A stretch of 64,000 bases of DNA from Proteus terrae. GTDB taxonomy: Bacteria > Pseudomonadota > Gammaproteobacteria > Enterobacterales > Enterobacteriaceae. Position numbers and translations under genes: made by a program. This document shows positions 1 through 11,757 of this stretch, piece by piece. The notes beneath the pieces are model-generated. The model saw nothing but the letters and a program-made list of their open reading frames with translations. It was not told the origin of the DNA and searched no databases. How positions within the stretch are numbered: the stretch's first letter is position 1; every line of letters starts with the position of its first letter. The stretch covers positions 271,126 through 335,125 of the forward strand of contig NZ_PENS01000002.1 of NCBI RefSeq assembly GCF_003144325.1, written 5' to 3'.

Positions 1-2
1 AG

Positions 3-272
3 ATCAAAGGTATTGTTGGTGATCTCCCTGTTTATCTGACTTTTGATATTGACTGTCTTGATCCTGCGTTTGCACCAGGAACAGGAACACCGGTTGTAGG
101 TGGTTTAACAACAGATAAAGCACTGAAGATCTTACGTGCATTACAACCGTTAAATATTGTCGGCATGGATTTAGTTGAAGTTTCTCCAGCTTACGATCAA
201 TCGGATATTACAGCACTTGCAGGTGCAACCATTGCTCTTGATATGTTGTATCTGCAAGCCGCAAAAAAATAA
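3..272 (+). CDS. speB: agmatinase, C-terminal part (cut by window edge)
   Basis: The open frame runs in from the left edge and ends at TAA 270-272, giving the last 89 residues of an arginase/agmatinase-family ureohydrolase. The segment [16 protein letters not shown] carries the conserved Asp residues that bind the two catalytic Mn ions, and the tail ending in LYLQAAKK resembles enterobacterial SpeB. The enzyme hydrolyses agmatine to putrescine and urea in the cytoplasm, as part of polyamine synthesis. The start and N-terminal two thirds lie outside the window, so integrity cannot be judged. A terminator follows directly. Confidence 0.93.
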   Translation: MKGIVGDLPVYLTFDIDCLDPAFAPGTGTPVVGGLTTDKALKILRALQPLNIVGMDLVEVSPAYDQSDITALAGATIALDMLYLQAAKK

Positions 273-300
273 TTTCTTTTAATTTCAGAAATTAAAGACA

Positions 301-331
301 AAGCGATATCTGTTAGGTATCGCTTTTTTAT
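301..331 (+). terminator. intrinsic terminator after speB
   Basis: Arms AAGCGATA (302-309) and TATCGCTT (319-326) form a hairpin followed by a run of T. It lies about 30 bases after the speB stop and fits a Rho-independent terminator. Confidence 0.8.
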
Positions 332-605
332 TTTCCTTCTATCTATTAATAAGTTAAGCATTTTTTGCTAATAAATAAACTTACTTCTCAAATGTCTTTT
401 CTGCTCTTTTTAGTGCTTATTTTATCATTTATAGAGTACTTATTCTAAATGATAATTATTTATAGAGTGTTTAATCGCTATTATTGAGTTTACTAGCGAA
501 TGATCGTTATTTTGTCACCCGCCTGTTTAATTGTTACTGTTAATCTATTAACAAAATTCTTTTTTAGAAGAATTTTTTCATCTGTAAATATTCAGGAGAA
601 AGACA

Positions 606-1385
606 ATGGCTTTGAATGGTAAAGTAATTTTAGTTACGGGCGCTGCTCAGGGAATTGGCCGTGGCATTGCATTGCGTTTAGCAAAAGAAGGTGCTGATAT
701 TGCTCTGGTTGACTTGAAAGCAGATAAGTTAGCGGATGTTGCAAAAGAAATTGAAGCTCTCGGACGTAAAACAACAATTTTTGCTGCTGATATTAGTCAT
801 CGTGATGAAGTTTTTGCTGCTGTTGAACATGCTGAAAAGGCATTAGGTGGCTTTGATGTGATGATCAATAACGCAGGTATTGCCCAAGTTAAGCCTCTGG
901 CTGACGTAACACCTGAAGATATGGATAGGATCTTCAAAATTAACGTAAATGGCACCATGTGGGGGATCCAAGCAGCATCAGAGAAATTTAAAGCATTAGG
1001 TCATAAAGGTAAAATTATTAATGCTTCTTCTATTGCAGGACACGATGGCTTTGCAATGTTAGGCGTTTATTCTGCAACTAAGTTTGCTGTACGTGCGCTG
1101 ACACAAGCCGCAGCAAAAGAGTATGCTAGTGCTGGTATTACTGTGAATGCATACTGCCCTGGTATTGTAGGCACAGATATGTGGGTTGAAATTGATGAGC
1201 GATTTGCTGAGATAACTGGAGCACCAAAAGGCGAAACCTATAAGAAATATGTTGAAGGTATTGCATTGGGTCGTGCTCAAACCCCTGATGATGTTGCTGC
1301 CCTCGTTGCTTTCTTATCAAGTGATGATTCTGACTATATTACAGGCCAAGCAATTTTAACTGATGGCGGTATTGTTTATCGTTAA
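606..1385 (+). CDS. budC: acetoin reductase / 2,3-butanediol dehydrogenase (SDR family)
   Basis: A 259-residue classical short-chain dehydrogenase. It has the cofactor motif TGAAQGIG (11-18), NNAG (88-91), the catalytic serine region around 141-142 and YSATK (Tyr155, Lys159). The segments [14 protein letters not shown] and the DDSDYITGQ tail resemble Klebsiella BudC, the NAD-dependent diacetyl/acetoin reductase of butanediol fermentation. The start ATG follows AGGAG (593-597). No budA or budB is adjacent, so the gene stands alone between terminators. SDR substrate preference is hard to read from sequence, so the exact substrate is inferred from similarity. Confidence 0.85.
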   Translation: MALNGKVILVTGAAQGIGRGIALRLAKEGADIALVDLKADKLADVAKEIEALGRKTTIFAADISHRDEVFAAVEHAEKALGGFDVMINNAGIAQVKPLADVTPEDMDRIFKINVNGTMWGIQAASEKFKALGHKGKIINASSIAGHDGFAMLGVYSATKFAVRALTQAAAKEYASAGITVNAYCPGIVGTDMWVEIDERFAEITGAPKGETYKKYVEGIALGRAQTPDDVAALVAFLSSDDSDYITGQAILTDGGIVYR

Positions 1386-1411
1386 TCAATAAAATAAAAA
1401 GTTATTTATCA

Positions 1412-1448
1412 ATACCCTGTGTGATTTAAAATAATGACACAGGGTTAT
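1412..1448. terminator. bidirectional terminator between budC and mutH
   Basis: Arms ACCCTGTGT (1414-1422) and ACACAGGGT (1437-1445) are perfect complements, with A/T-rich flanks on both sides. It sits between the convergent budC and mutH stops, so it probably serves both strands. Confidence 0.75.
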
Positions 1449-1473
1449 TTATTGCGGGCGATTTATAACGAAA

Positions 1474-2151
1474 TTAAAGCTGAAAATAACGAGCAAGCAG
1501 AGGGGCGGTAAAATTCTTTTTTAAATAGAAGCCTCTGGGTAAGGTCATAATACGTTGCCCATCTTCACCAATAGCTTCTGTTAATGCTTTGCTGTTTGCG
1601 GCTTTGGGACGGATTTGTAAGACTTGCCCGTGACGTGCGGTAATGCTTTCTACTTTACCTAACACAATCATATCCATTAGCTCTTCCCAATCATGACGTA
1701 ATAGTTCTTCTTCAGTACTATTAGGGCTCCAAAGTAACGGAGAGGCGACGCGACGTTGTGCTAATGGTATTTCCCTTTCTCCTTCAACAGGCACCCATAA
1801 CACTTTTGAGAGCTTACGTTTTACATGGCTATTTTCCCATGTAATACCGCTGTTTCCAGTCAATGCTGCGACACAGACAAAAGTGGTTTCTAAAGGCATA
1901 CCCAATCTATCAATTGGAATTGTTTTTAGTTCAATGCCCAATTCACTGAAATCTTGTTCAGGTTTGCTACCCGCACTTGCGCCTAAATAATATTCCAACA
2001 ACATACCTACCCAACCTTTATCTCTTTTAAGATCGATTGGGATAGGGAGTTGTGCAAAAGTGGCAAGTTCACCAAAAGTATAACCCGCAAGCGCTTTAGC
2101 TCGTTCGAATAAAACCTGCTCATTTTCGGGGGCGACTGGTGGCTTAAACAT
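1474..2151 (-). CDS. mutH: DNA mismatch repair endonuclease MutH
   Basis: At 225 aa this is close to the 229 aa of E. coli MutH. MutH nicks the unmethylated strand at hemimethylated GATC sites after activation by MutS and MutL. The D...ExK catalytic set is visible as Asp67, Glu74 and Lys76 in the [14 protein letters not shown] segment. KRDKGW, LTGNSG, LWSP and ITARHG also match the family. Its presence implies Dam-directed repair in this organism. The gene is convergent with budC. A DnaA-box-rich gap lies upstream of its start. Confidence 0.97.
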   Translation of the reverse strand: MFKPPVAPENEQVLFERAKALAGYTFGELATFAQLPIPIDLKRDKGWVGMLLEYYLGASAGSKPEQDFSELGIELKTIPIDRLGMPLETTFVCVAALTGNSGITWENSHVKRKLSKVLWVPVEGEREIPLAQRRVASPLLWSPNSTEEELLRHDWEELMDMIVLGKVESITARHGQVLQIRPKAANSKALTEAIGEDGQRIMTLPRGFYLKKNFTAPLLARYFQL

Positions 2152-2294
2152 AGTTATTATCTTCTTGTATAAATAATAGACAGAAAAAACGGGTTGTTGA
2201 TAACGTATTTAGCTTTATTTTATTTAAATCATAATAGCATGATATATCATCATTTTTTTGAGTTAATTCGCTAATTGAAATTTATAATTCCAAG

Positions 2295-2664
2295 TTGTGC
2301 ACGGTTATCCTGAAATCATAAACAGGCTTTTACACTAGGTTATCCACAGCTTTATGGGATAACTCATAGAAAGTGAGATCACTGTTCTGATTTACAGCCT
2401 TGACTTTTACAGATATTTGCCAAAATTATCCTATTTTGTCTAACTAATCGGCATAACCTGTGGATAAAACACCCTATGGTTATTTTTTGTACGATTTAAG
2501 CGAGAGGGTCTTTTAATTGTTTTATCCAATCGCTGAAATAGGCATTAAAATTTGGCTACTAATTTGAATTATAAGTGATATTTTAAAAATTGTATCAACA
2601 GCCTTTCTAACAATACAAAAACTATACCCTGATTATCTCACTCTTTTTCACATAGATATCCACA
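2295..2664. promoter_or_regulatory. DnaA-box cluster beside mutH (DARS2-like)
   Basis: The 623-bp gap between the mutH start and the sgrR stop contains no convincing gene. It holds two exact TTATCCACA boxes in opposite orientation (2340-2348 plus strand, 2459-2467 minus strand) and a near match ATATCCACA (2656-2664). Weaker matches are TTGTGCACG (2295-2303), TTATCCTAT (2426-2434) and TTATCCAAT (2522-2530). In E. coli the DnaA-reactivating sequence DARS2 lies beside mutH (recalled). Same neighbour plus same boxes suggests this is its counterpart, helping convert ADP-DnaA to ATP-DnaA. I did not find a clean IHF or Fis site by eye. Confidence 0.65.
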
Positions 2665-2774
2665 GAAAAAGTGAATAAATCCCCTAAGTGTTTATGTGGG
2701 TGTTTATAACTTTCAAGGTTTCTGTGAATTAACATAAATAATGGTTAATTTGAACACTGAAAAGAGACGATAAC

Positions 2775-4454
2775 CTATTTTAGCTTTGGTGTATCGATAT
2801 CAGGCGTAAACCATGCTGATTTAAAATCAAACCAGCCAAAGGTATTCATTTTGACACCTCGTATAGTTCTCTGCCCTTGTAGCTCTAATAAATGATGAAA
2901 TAGAGGATAAAGCCAAATATCTTGTGTTAATTGGCGACACCACTCTTCCAGTGGCAAGGATTTTTGGTGCCATAGTGTGAGCTCTTGTGAAAACGATGCT
3001 CCCAGACATTGGTGAAAGAGGGGTAATTCATAAAGTGCGGCAAAAATTGAGAACTCTAAAGGTTTATAAAAATTTACTGTCGCTAACCAAATATCACTGT
3101 CAGCTTGACCGTAATACCATTGTTCATAGTCAAGCACTTGAATGGTAAGTTCGATCTCATACTGAGATAAAATACTTTTTATTAAATCTGCAATAGTGCT
3201 GTATTCATGATGCTCTTTATAAAGAGTGACTGTCAGTTTTGTTAATGAAGCCGGTTTGGGATGTTGGCGGATTAATTTACTGTGATGCCAATGAAGTAAT
3301 AACCCATAAGCAGGAGACCAATGGCGTTGATAGAAAGGATCACAATGCGTCAGCATATTAACAGGGGTTAACACACTGCTTAACCATTCCCTTATTTCAG
3401 TCTGTTGACACTGCTTTGAGCGACTATCATAGAGCAGAAAATAACACCCTTCCTCTTTACGGCTTTCTAGCGAATCTTTATTGGTATCATCATCTGTTAA
3501 ATGAATAGTTGAACAGACCATTTTGTTATTCAGTTCTGGAACTACCCAAATATCAATTTCATCTAATAATGCCCGTAAGCCAAAATAGCGATTAAAGGCT
3601 TTGATTTGTAGCTTATGTTTATCATTGGCTATAACCTGATAGGCACCCGTACCAATAGGATGTTGTGCAAAAGAAGGGAGTGATGCCCATTCTTGCGGTA
3701 AAATAACAGCTTGTGGACTCCCTAATAACGTTGCAAATTGCTTATCAGCTTCGCTTAAGAAAATATCCAGCACATAAGGTTGAGGTGAGGAAATTTGTTC
3801 TATATGCGCATAAAGAAGATTGCAGTGTTTCATTCTCATTAAAGAAGCACTGATATCTTCAAGGGTGAGCTCACGACCATGATGGAAATAGATAGAAGGA
3901 CGCAAATAAAACCGCCAATGTTGCTCTGTGATCATTTGCCAATGATGAGCTAACTCGGCTTCGACTTCCCCATTTTCCTCTTTTAGATGCACTAATGAGT
4001 TAAATATCTGACTCATTAAATGCAATTCAGAACGTCTTAATGGTGTTCCCGGTAATAAATTTCTAAAAGGACGATAGTAAATAATGCGCAGTAATTGTTG
4101 ACCAGGATGAAAGCTTTTTTCAATCTGTGAAAGCACCATTTGGCGCACTGAATCTTTATCACCCATTAACGCGACAAGCTTTTCAATATCATTCTCTGCT
4201 ATCAGTCTTTCAGCGCGATTTTGTTGGATCTCAAGTGCATTAGAGTGAAAAATAAGCGTGGATTTTTTACCTCGACCAACTTCTGCTTGCCAATTTATCC
4301 AACCTATTTCTTGCATCTTATTTAATAAAGAGCGGACATGACGACGAGTGCAATGCAGGGTTTGTGCTAATTCTTGTAATGTTGTTTCGGTTGCTTTTCC
4401 CTGAAAGGCTTGCCATAAGCGAATAAATTGTAATTCTAAGCGGGGTGAGGTCAT
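2775..4454 (-). CDS. sgrR: SgrR, transcriptional activator of the SgrS small RNA
   Basis: A 559-residue protein, close to E. coli SgrR (551 aa). The N-terminal ~100 residues form a winged-helix DNA-binding domain (LQELAQTLHCTRRHVRSLLNKMQEIGWI). The remainder resembles a periplasmic solute-binding protein family 5 domain without a signal peptide, which in SgrR is thought to sense sugar-phosphate stress. It is divergent from a recognisable SgrS at 4510-4632, as in E. coli. The E. coli neighbour setA is absent, and the leu operon lies directly beyond SgrS. Confidence 0.95.
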   Translation of the reverse strand: MTSPRLELQFIRLWQAFQGKATETTLQELAQTLHCTRRHVRSLLNKMQEIGWINWQAEVGRGKKSTLIFHSNALEIQQNRAERLIAENDIEKLVALMGDKDSVRQMVLSQIEKSFHPGQQLLRIIYYRPFRNLLPGTPLRRSELHLMSQIFNSLVHLKEENGEVEAELAHHWQMITEQHWRFYLRPSIYFHHGRELTLEDISASLMRMKHCNLLYAHIEQISSPQPYVLDIFLSEADKQFATLLGSPQAVILPQEWASLPSFAQHPIGTGAYQVIANDKHKLQIKAFNRYFGLRALLDEIDIWVVPELNNKMVCSTIHLTDDDTNKDSLESRKEEGCYFLLYDSRSKQCQQTEIREWLSSVLTPVNMLTHCDPFYQRHWSPAYGLLLHWHHSKLIRQHPKPASLTKLTVTLYKEHHEYSTIADLIKSILSQYEIELTIQVLDYEQWYYGQADSDIWLATVNFYKPLEFSIFAALYELPLFHQCLGASFSQELTLWHQKSLPLEEWCRQLTQDIWLYPLFHHLLELQGQRTIRGVKMNTFGWFDFKSAWFTPDIDTPKLK

Positions 4455-4509
4455 AAAAGAGGAAATCCCTTGATAAAGTGATCAATTTTAATTTCCTTAT
4501 ATTAGACCC

Positions 4510-4632
4510 ATAATGATTGCGTTTAAAGTTAGCTCTCATGTTAGTTATCACAAATTACGAATACTGACAGACTCCCCCATTTGAGCATTCGGTGATTACC
4601 GGCCAGTGATGATTGATCACTGGCTTTTTTTA
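4510..4632 (+). ncRNA. sgrS: SgrS small RNA, short form
   Basis: Divergent from sgrR. The 3' end has the SgrS layout: a seed-like TGAGCATTCGGTG (E. coli TGAGTATTGGTGT), a small hairpin CGGT/ACCG (4590-4601), then the strong terminator hairpin GCCAGTGAT/ATCACTGGC (4602-4624) and a T run. This small-hairpin-plus-terminator pair is the Hfq module of E. coli SgrS. A TATATT -10-like box (4498-4503) puts the start near 4510, giving about 120 nt against 227 nt in E. coli. SgrS represses ptsG-type sugar transporter mRNA. The 5' end is inferred. Confidence 0.78.
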
Positions 4633-4664
4633 TTGGTTATTTATAAGAAGGGTTTTGTTGGGAC

Positions 4665-4691
4665 AAAAAAAGCCGTAAACGAATTTACGGC
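4665..4691 (-). terminator. terminator of the leuLABCD operon
   Basis: A perfect inverted repeat GCCGTAAA/TTTACGGC (4672-4691) is followed on the minus strand by a 7-T run (4671-4665). It lies about 55 bases beyond the leuD stop. Confidence 0.85.
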
Positions 4692-4745
4692 AAGAATGAC
4701 AAAGTAAACATCACAGAAAGTAGAAGAAGGTGAAAATTGTTCTAA

Positions 4746-5348
4746 TTAGCGCATAAAGGCAGGTTGTTTTGCCTCGTAAGCACTAATATCATCTTGGTGT
4801 TGCAGTGTTAATCCAATGCTGTCTAATCCTTCAATCATACAGTGACGGCGAAATGAGTCGATTTCAAAAGAGAAATGTAATTCACCCGCTCTGACCTCTT
4901 GTGCCACTAAATCTACGGTAATGGGGGTGCCTGCATGTTCTTTTACCCAATCAAATAATTGTGAGACTTCATCATCACTTAATTTGATTGGTAATAATTG
5001 ATTGTTAAATGAATTCCCGTAAAAAATATCAGCAAAACTGGGTGCGATAACAGCGTGAAAACCATAATCAGTTAATGCCCAAGGTGCGTGTTCACGAGAT
5101 GAGCCACAACCAAAGTTTTCTCGTGCCAATAAAATAGAAGCACCTTGGTAAATTGGCTGATTCAAAATAAACGCAGGATTAGGCTGAGTACCTTCATCAT
5201 CCAAAAAACGCCAATCATGAAATAGATGCTTACCAAAGCCAGTACGCGTTACTTTCTGTAAAAATTGCTTAGGAATAATGGCGTCGGTATCCACATTTGC
5301 TGCATCTAAAGGAACCGCAATACCCGTGTGTTGAGTAAATTTATTCAT
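4746..5348 (-). CDS. leuD: 3-isopropylmalate dehydratase small subunit
   Basis: A 200-residue aconitase-family small (swivel) subunit that pairs with LeuC to isomerise 2-isopropylmalate to 3-isopropylmalate in leucine synthesis. [13 protein letters not shown] and [15 protein letters not shown] are the substrate-binding signatures. Two ATGs are adjacent; the second (5348) is chosen because AAGGAG then sits at normal spacing, and because it matches the E. coli N-terminus. It is the last gene of the leu operon, 11 bases after leuC. Confidence 0.97.
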   Translation of the reverse strand: MNKFTQHTGIAVPLDAANVDTDAIIPKQFLQKVTRTGFGKHLFHDWRFLDDEGTQPNPAFILNQPIYQGASILLARENFGCGSSREHAPWALTDYGFHAVIAPSFADIFYGNSFNNQLLPIKLSDDEVSQLFDWVKEHAGTPITVDLVAQEVRAGELHFSFEIDSFRRHCMIEGLDSIGLTLQHQDDISAYEAKQPAFMR

Positions 5349-5359
5349 CATGTTCTCCT

Positions 5360-6769
5360 TTAAGATGCCACTGCAAATGTACGAATATCTGCAAAATGAC
5401 CATTAATCGCTGCTGCTGCCGCCATTGCAGGACTAACTAAGTGTGTTCGACCTCCACGACCTTGGCGGCCTTCAAAGTTACGATTGCTGGTGGATGCGCA
5501 ACGTTCGCCCGGATTTAATCGGTCGTTATTCATCGCTAAACACATTGAACAGCCCGGTAAACGCCATTCAAAACCTGCTTCAATAAAGATTTTATCTAAG
5601 CCTTCTGCTTCAGCTTGTGCTTTAACAGGGCCTGAACCCGGAACTACAATCGCCTGAACATGAGAGGCAACTTTATGGCCTTTTGCGATTTCAGCGGCCG
5701 CTCGTAAATCTTCAATACGTGAGTTTGTACAAGAGCCAATAAAGACTTTATCGATAGCAACATCTGTTAAGTTGACACCTTCATTTAATCCCATATAAGC
5801 CAAGGCTTTTTCAGCAGAAGCGCGTTCTACAGGATCGTTAAAGCTATTTAATAACGGGACTATTTGGTCAATAGCAATAACTTGCCCAGGATTGGTACCC
5901 CATGTGACTTGTGGCGCAATATCAGCAGCATTAATAGTGACTGTGGCATCAAAAGTTGCATCATCGTCAGACTTTAAGGTTCTCCAATAAGCGACAGCTT
6001 CATCCCAAGATTGATCTTTAGGTGCAAATTGACGCCCTTTTAAGTAGTCAAAAGTGGTGTCATCAGGTGCGACTAAGCCTGCTTTAGCCCCCATTTCAAT
6101 CGCCATATTGCATAAAGTCATTCGACCTTCCATGCTTAATGCTTCAATGGCTTCACCCGCAAATTCAACGATATAGCCCGTACCACCTGCACTACCTAAT
6201 TTGCCGATAATGGCTAATACGATATCTTTCGCAGTGATCCCAATAGCGGTTTTACCCTGAACTTCAATTTTTAATGTTTTAGCGCGAGACTGTTTTAAGG
6301 TCTGAGTTGCTAAAACATGTTCGACTTCTGAAGTTCCGATCCCAAAAGCTAATGAACCAAAGGCACCATGAGTTGCAGTATGTGAGTCACCACAAACAAT
6401 GGTCATTCCCGGTAAGGTTAAGCCTTGCTCTGGCCCCATTACGTGAACAATCCCTTGATAAGGATGATTTAAGTCATACAGCGTCACGCCAAATTCTTGG
6501 CAATTTTTCATCAACTCTTGCATTTGAATTCTCGCCATATCACCGCAAGCATTAATATCTTTAGTTTGTGTTGATACGTTGTGATCCATTGTTGCAAAGG
6601 TTTTATTCGGTTGACGAACAGGGCGACCTTTTGTTCTTAATCCATCAAAGGCTTGAGGTGATGTCACTTCATGCACTAAATGTCTATCGATATACAAAAT
6701 GGGTGTTTCATCACTCACTTCTCTGACAACATGTGCATCATAAATTTTTTGATATAATGTTTTACCCAT
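5360..6769 (-). CDS. leuC: 3-isopropylmalate dehydratase large subunit
   Basis: A 469-residue aconitase-fold enzyme carrying a 4Fe-4S cluster. The cluster cysteines are in SCTNSR and GCSMCLAMN, and [12 protein letters not shown] and [13 protein letters not shown] are conserved active-site blocks. The frame is open further upstream, but the extra 24 codons overlap leuB and have no family match. The start MGKTLYQ matches the E. coli MAKTLYE start and lies one base past the leuB stop codon, suggesting translational coupling. Confidence 0.97.
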   Translation of the reverse strand: MGKTLYQKIYDAHVVREVSDETPILYIDRHLVHEVTSPQAFDGLRTKGRPVRQPNKTFATMDHNVSTQTKDINACGDMARIQMQELMKNCQEFGVTLYDLNHPYQGIVHVMGPEQGLTLPGMTIVCGDSHTATHGAFGSLAFGIGTSEVEHVLATQTLKQSRAKTLKIEVQGKTAIGITAKDIVLAIIGKLGSAGGTGYIVEFAGEAIEALSMEGRMTLCNMAIEMGAKAGLVAPDDTTFDYLKGRQFAPKDQSWDEAVAYWRTLKSDDDATFDATVTINAADIAPQVTWGTNPGQVIAIDQIVPLLNSFNDPVERASAEKALAYMGLNEGVNLTDVAIDKVFIGSCTNSRIEDLRAAAEIAKGHKVASHVQAIVVPGSGPVKAQAEAEGLDKIFIEAGFEWRLPGCSMCLAMNNDRLNPGERCASTSNRNFEGRQGRGGRTHLVSPAMAAAAAINGHFADIRTFAVAS

Positions 6770-6770
6770 G

Positions 6771-9424
<2,654 letters not shown>

Positions 9425-9471
9425 AATCTGTTCCTTTCTCTTTTTATTTGCTGTTTGCGCTCTCCCAGGTA

Positions 9472-9500
9472 TAAAAAAACCCGCGACTAGCGCGGGTTTT
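9472..9500 (-). terminator. leu operon attenuator
   Basis: Inverted repeat ACCCGCG (9479-9485) and CGCGGGT (9491-9497) with a 5-nt loop, followed on the minus strand by a 7-T run. It lies between leuL and leuA, as expected for the transcription attenuator controlled by ribosome stalling on leucine codons. Confidence 0.88.
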
Positions 9501-9521
9501 CTCTCTAAGGGCAGGTGTGTT

Positions 9522-9599
9522 TCACTTTTTACCCATAAGCCGACCGCGCATAAAAGTTGCGAGTAGTAGTAGGCTTGATAGTAAAATTGCGTTTAACAT
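9522..9599 (-). CDS. leuL: leu operon leader peptide
   Basis: A 25-codon ORF starting at 9599. Residues 10-13 are four consecutive leucines coded CTA CTA CTA CTC, with further Leu codons at positions 2, 6, 7 and 21. CTA is normally a rare codon, which would make stalling sensitive to charged tRNA-Leu. Position 5' of the attenuator and leuA identifies it as LeuL. It functions through its translation rather than as a protein. Confidence 0.92.
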   Translation of the reverse strand: MLNAILLSSLLLLATFMRGRLMGKK

Positions 9600-9637
9600 G
9601 AAACATCCTTAGATAAGTTCTCAATAATCTGTATTTA

Positions 9638-9666
9638 TTGATACCTAATACCAATAAAGATGTCAA
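9638..9666 (-). promoter_or_regulatory. leu operon promoter
   Basis: On the minus strand a consensus -35 TTGACA (9666-9661) and a -10 TATCAA (9643-9638) are separated by exactly 17 bases. Transcription would start near 9631, about 30 bases before leuL. Confidence 0.8.
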
Positions 9667-10293
9667 GCGTTGGAATTTATTAATTTATTTATCAGTGTTA
9701 TTTATAAAATTTATATAGTGATTCTGACTAATATCTAAATTTTTACTAATGATTATAACTATTAAGTATTCATTGATTGGGTTAATGTTCCATACGTTGT
9801 TTGAAAAAGAGTGAAATGAAAAATTAAACGATTGTTTGCTTTTTTTTTAACCAGCTAGTTGAGAGAGAGAAAAGAGCCAGTTAGAGAAGGGATGATTGAG
9901 GAATGTGAGCAACGTTTTGAATGTAAGAATAAAAATCATTGTATTATTAATGATGATGGCTATCAGATACCTATTTTAGGAATGAAAGTACATTATTTTA
10001 TTATGATTTTTATCATACTTTGTTTTATTATTTGCAAGGCAGAAGGTAAAACAGGTTGTAATATATATTGATATAATCATTTTCTATACATGTAATTTTA
10101 ATGTCAAATTTCATCACTTATATGAAATACGTTTTTTTATTGATATGAAACTTATGTGTTTAGTTATATTCATGGATGATTAATAATAAATTTTAATAAA
10201 TAGTTTAAGTAATAGTTGAAGCCTATCTATTATTAATAATATCTCGGTTAATAATATTTATTTTGCTATTATGATAACATAGTGGAGTAAGAA
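9667..10293. other. AT-rich leuL-leuO intergenic region
   Basis: Very AT-rich gap between the divergent leu operon and leuO. In E. coli the leuO control region is silenced by H-NS and autoactivated by LeuO; the composition here is compatible, but no specific operator can be assigned by eye. A doubtful small ORF lies inside. Confidence 0.5.
9859..10071 (+). CDS. possible small membrane protein (uncertain)
   Basis: A 70-codon frame with a TTG start; an internal ATG at 9892 would give 59 residues. The N-terminal half is charged and has three Cys. Then comes one hydrophobic stretch (YFIMIFIILCFIIC) and a short polar tail. I recognise no family and no well-spaced ribosome binding site. It may be chance coding in AT-rich DNA or a genuine small inner-membrane protein. 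Confidence 0.22.
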   Translation: MRERKEPVREGMIEECEQRFECKNKNHCIINDDGYQIPILGMKVHYFIMIFIILCFIICKAEGKTGCNIY

Positions 10294-11238
10294 ATGACGG
10301 ATTACACATCAGCAACAGTTACCAGCAGAGAATCAACAGATATGCATTTACGTAATGTTGATCTTAATTTATTAACGGTATTTGATGCTGTTATGCAAAT
10401 GCAAAATGTCACCCGTGCAGCGCAAGTTTTGGGCATGTCACAACCTGCAGTAAGTAATGCAGTATCTCGCCTTAAAATTATGTTTAATGACGAATTATTT
10501 GTTCGTTATGGACGAGGGATTCAGCCTACGTTAAGAGCTAAACAACTTTTTGGTCCAGTGAGACAAGCCTTACAATTGGTTCATAACGAGCTTCCAGGAG
10601 CAGGATTTGAACCAGAACAAAGTGAGCGTATATTTAATTTATCTATTTGTAGCCCTCTCGATATAAAATTAGCACCAAAAATAGTTGAACAAATTAAAAA
10701 TGAAACACCTAATATTAACGTTAATATTAAATCTTATTTAAATAGCAATATAGAACACCAATTAAAATATCAAGAAGTTGAATTTTTTATTAGCTATAAG
10801 GAATTTGAAAAGTCTGAATTTCATTCACAACCACTATTTAATGATGAAGTTGTTTTGGTCGTTTCTAATAAACATCCTCGTATTAAAGAGAGTGTAACCC
10901 AAGAGATGTTATTAAATGAGCAACATTCCATTGTTTCTTTAGATGATATTGGTTCATTTAGTACATCTTATTATAAAAATACTCAATTGGAAGATTTAAT
11001 CACTTATCAAGGAACCGATTTAAATAGTGTATTAAATATTGTTTCTAGAACTTATTTGGTTGCCATTGCACCAAAATGGTTAGTTGAGAGTTATTCTGAA
11101 CAATTAGATATTAAAGCCGTGTCATTACCTTGGGAAAAAACAGAGCGTCCATGTTACTTGATTTGGCATGAGTCAACAGCGCGTGATAAAGGCCACTTAT
11201 GGATGAAGAATTTATTAAGTGAAGTTTGTCAAAACTAG
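10294..11238 (+). CDS. leuO: LysR-type global regulator LeuO
   Basis: 314 aa, identical in length to E. coli LeuO. The N-terminal winged helix-turn-helix reads [16 protein letters not shown]...[21 protein letters not shown], followed by the LeuO-typical [15 protein letters not shown]. The C-terminal two thirds form the LysR effector domain. LeuO acts as an H-NS antagonist and as a regulator of stress and amino-acid genes. It is divergent from leuLABCD, as in E. coli, but ilvIH does not follow it. Confidence 0.96.
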   Translation: MTDYTSATVTSRESTDMHLRNVDLNLLTVFDAVMQMQNVTRAAQVLGMSQPAVSNAVSRLKIMFNDELFVRYGRGIQPTLRAKQLFGPVRQALQLVHNELPGAGFEPEQSERIFNLSICSPLDIKLAPKIVEQIKNETPNINVNIKSYLNSNIEHQLKYQEVEFFISYKEFEKSEFHSQPLFNDEVVLVVSNKHPRIKESVTQEMLLNEQHSIVSLDDIGSFSTSYYKNTQLEDLITYQGTDLNSVLNIVSRTYLVAIAPKWLVESYSEQLDIKAVSLPWEKTERPCYLIWHESTARDKGHLWMKNLLSEVCQN

Positions 11239-11757
11239 AGTGTTTTCGCTCATAATTAGTATTTATTACTAATTATGCAGAAATAGTGGCAGATAACGTT
11301 AGTTACTCAGCTAATGACCAAAATGGCGTTTATGCAGTTAGATAAACTAAATTAGATTGCTGTCACTATTTTTGCTCTTTCTTTGTAATAATGACTCTTA
11401 TTTGTATTATTACTATGTTAAACCTATTTTTTACAATAATATCCCTCTCATTCTATTGTCATTGATTAAGTTATGACCATTACCCATTGTTATTTATCAG
11501 CTTTTCTTTTTAGCTTTTCATAAAAAATAAGATCATAAAATTTAATTACCTCACGGTGATGAGATAGGCTTTACTGACAAAACTTTTCATAACTCACAAT
11601 TTTACAAATTTATGTAAAATTGAATTCCTTTATTTTGGCGGATCACTTAGACTTTTATCCGACTCAGCGAACAAGTGTAAGCTGAAATTGTAAGAGAGAG
11701 ATTTTCTCCATTTCAGTTTCATAACACGGTCGCTTTTCCATAAATAGCAGGAAAATT
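11239..11757. other. gene-free region with inverted repeats between leuO and the acyl-CoA synthetase
   Basis: No coding frame stands out. Right after leuO a perfect 11-bp inverted repeat CATAATTAGTA/TACTAATTATG (11251-11277) may end its transcript, although no T run follows. A second folded element occupies 11281-11371. Arms CTGAAAT/ATTTCAG near 11682-11716 lie in the presumed leader of the next gene. Confidence 0.55.
11281..11371. repeat. 91-nt inverted-repeat element with internal hairpins
   Basis: Outer arms AAATAGTGGCAG (11281-11292) and CTGTCACTATTT (11360-11371) pair over 12 bp with one G-U. Inside are CGTTAG/CTAATG (8-nt loop), CCA/TGG, and GTTTAT/ATAAAC (8-nt loop) hairpins, so the whole folds as a branched structure, with T-rich sequence after it. 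It could be a structured RNA, a terminator or a miniature element; it resembles no family I know. Confidence 0.45.

Noticed and set aside
2281..2700. Chromosomal origin oriC
   Set aside because: Neither mnmG, mioC, dnaA nor a typical 13-mer unwinding region is adjacent; the mutH context fits DARS2 better.
4513..4584. 23-codon frame inside SgrS as a candidate SgrT
   Set aside because: No resemblance to SgrT and no convincing Shine-Dalgarno; probably chance.
11281..11371. Cloverleaf-like fold as a tRNA gene
   Set aside because: The outer stem is 12 bp, there is no T-loop GTTC motif and no CCA or anticodon-arm consensus.
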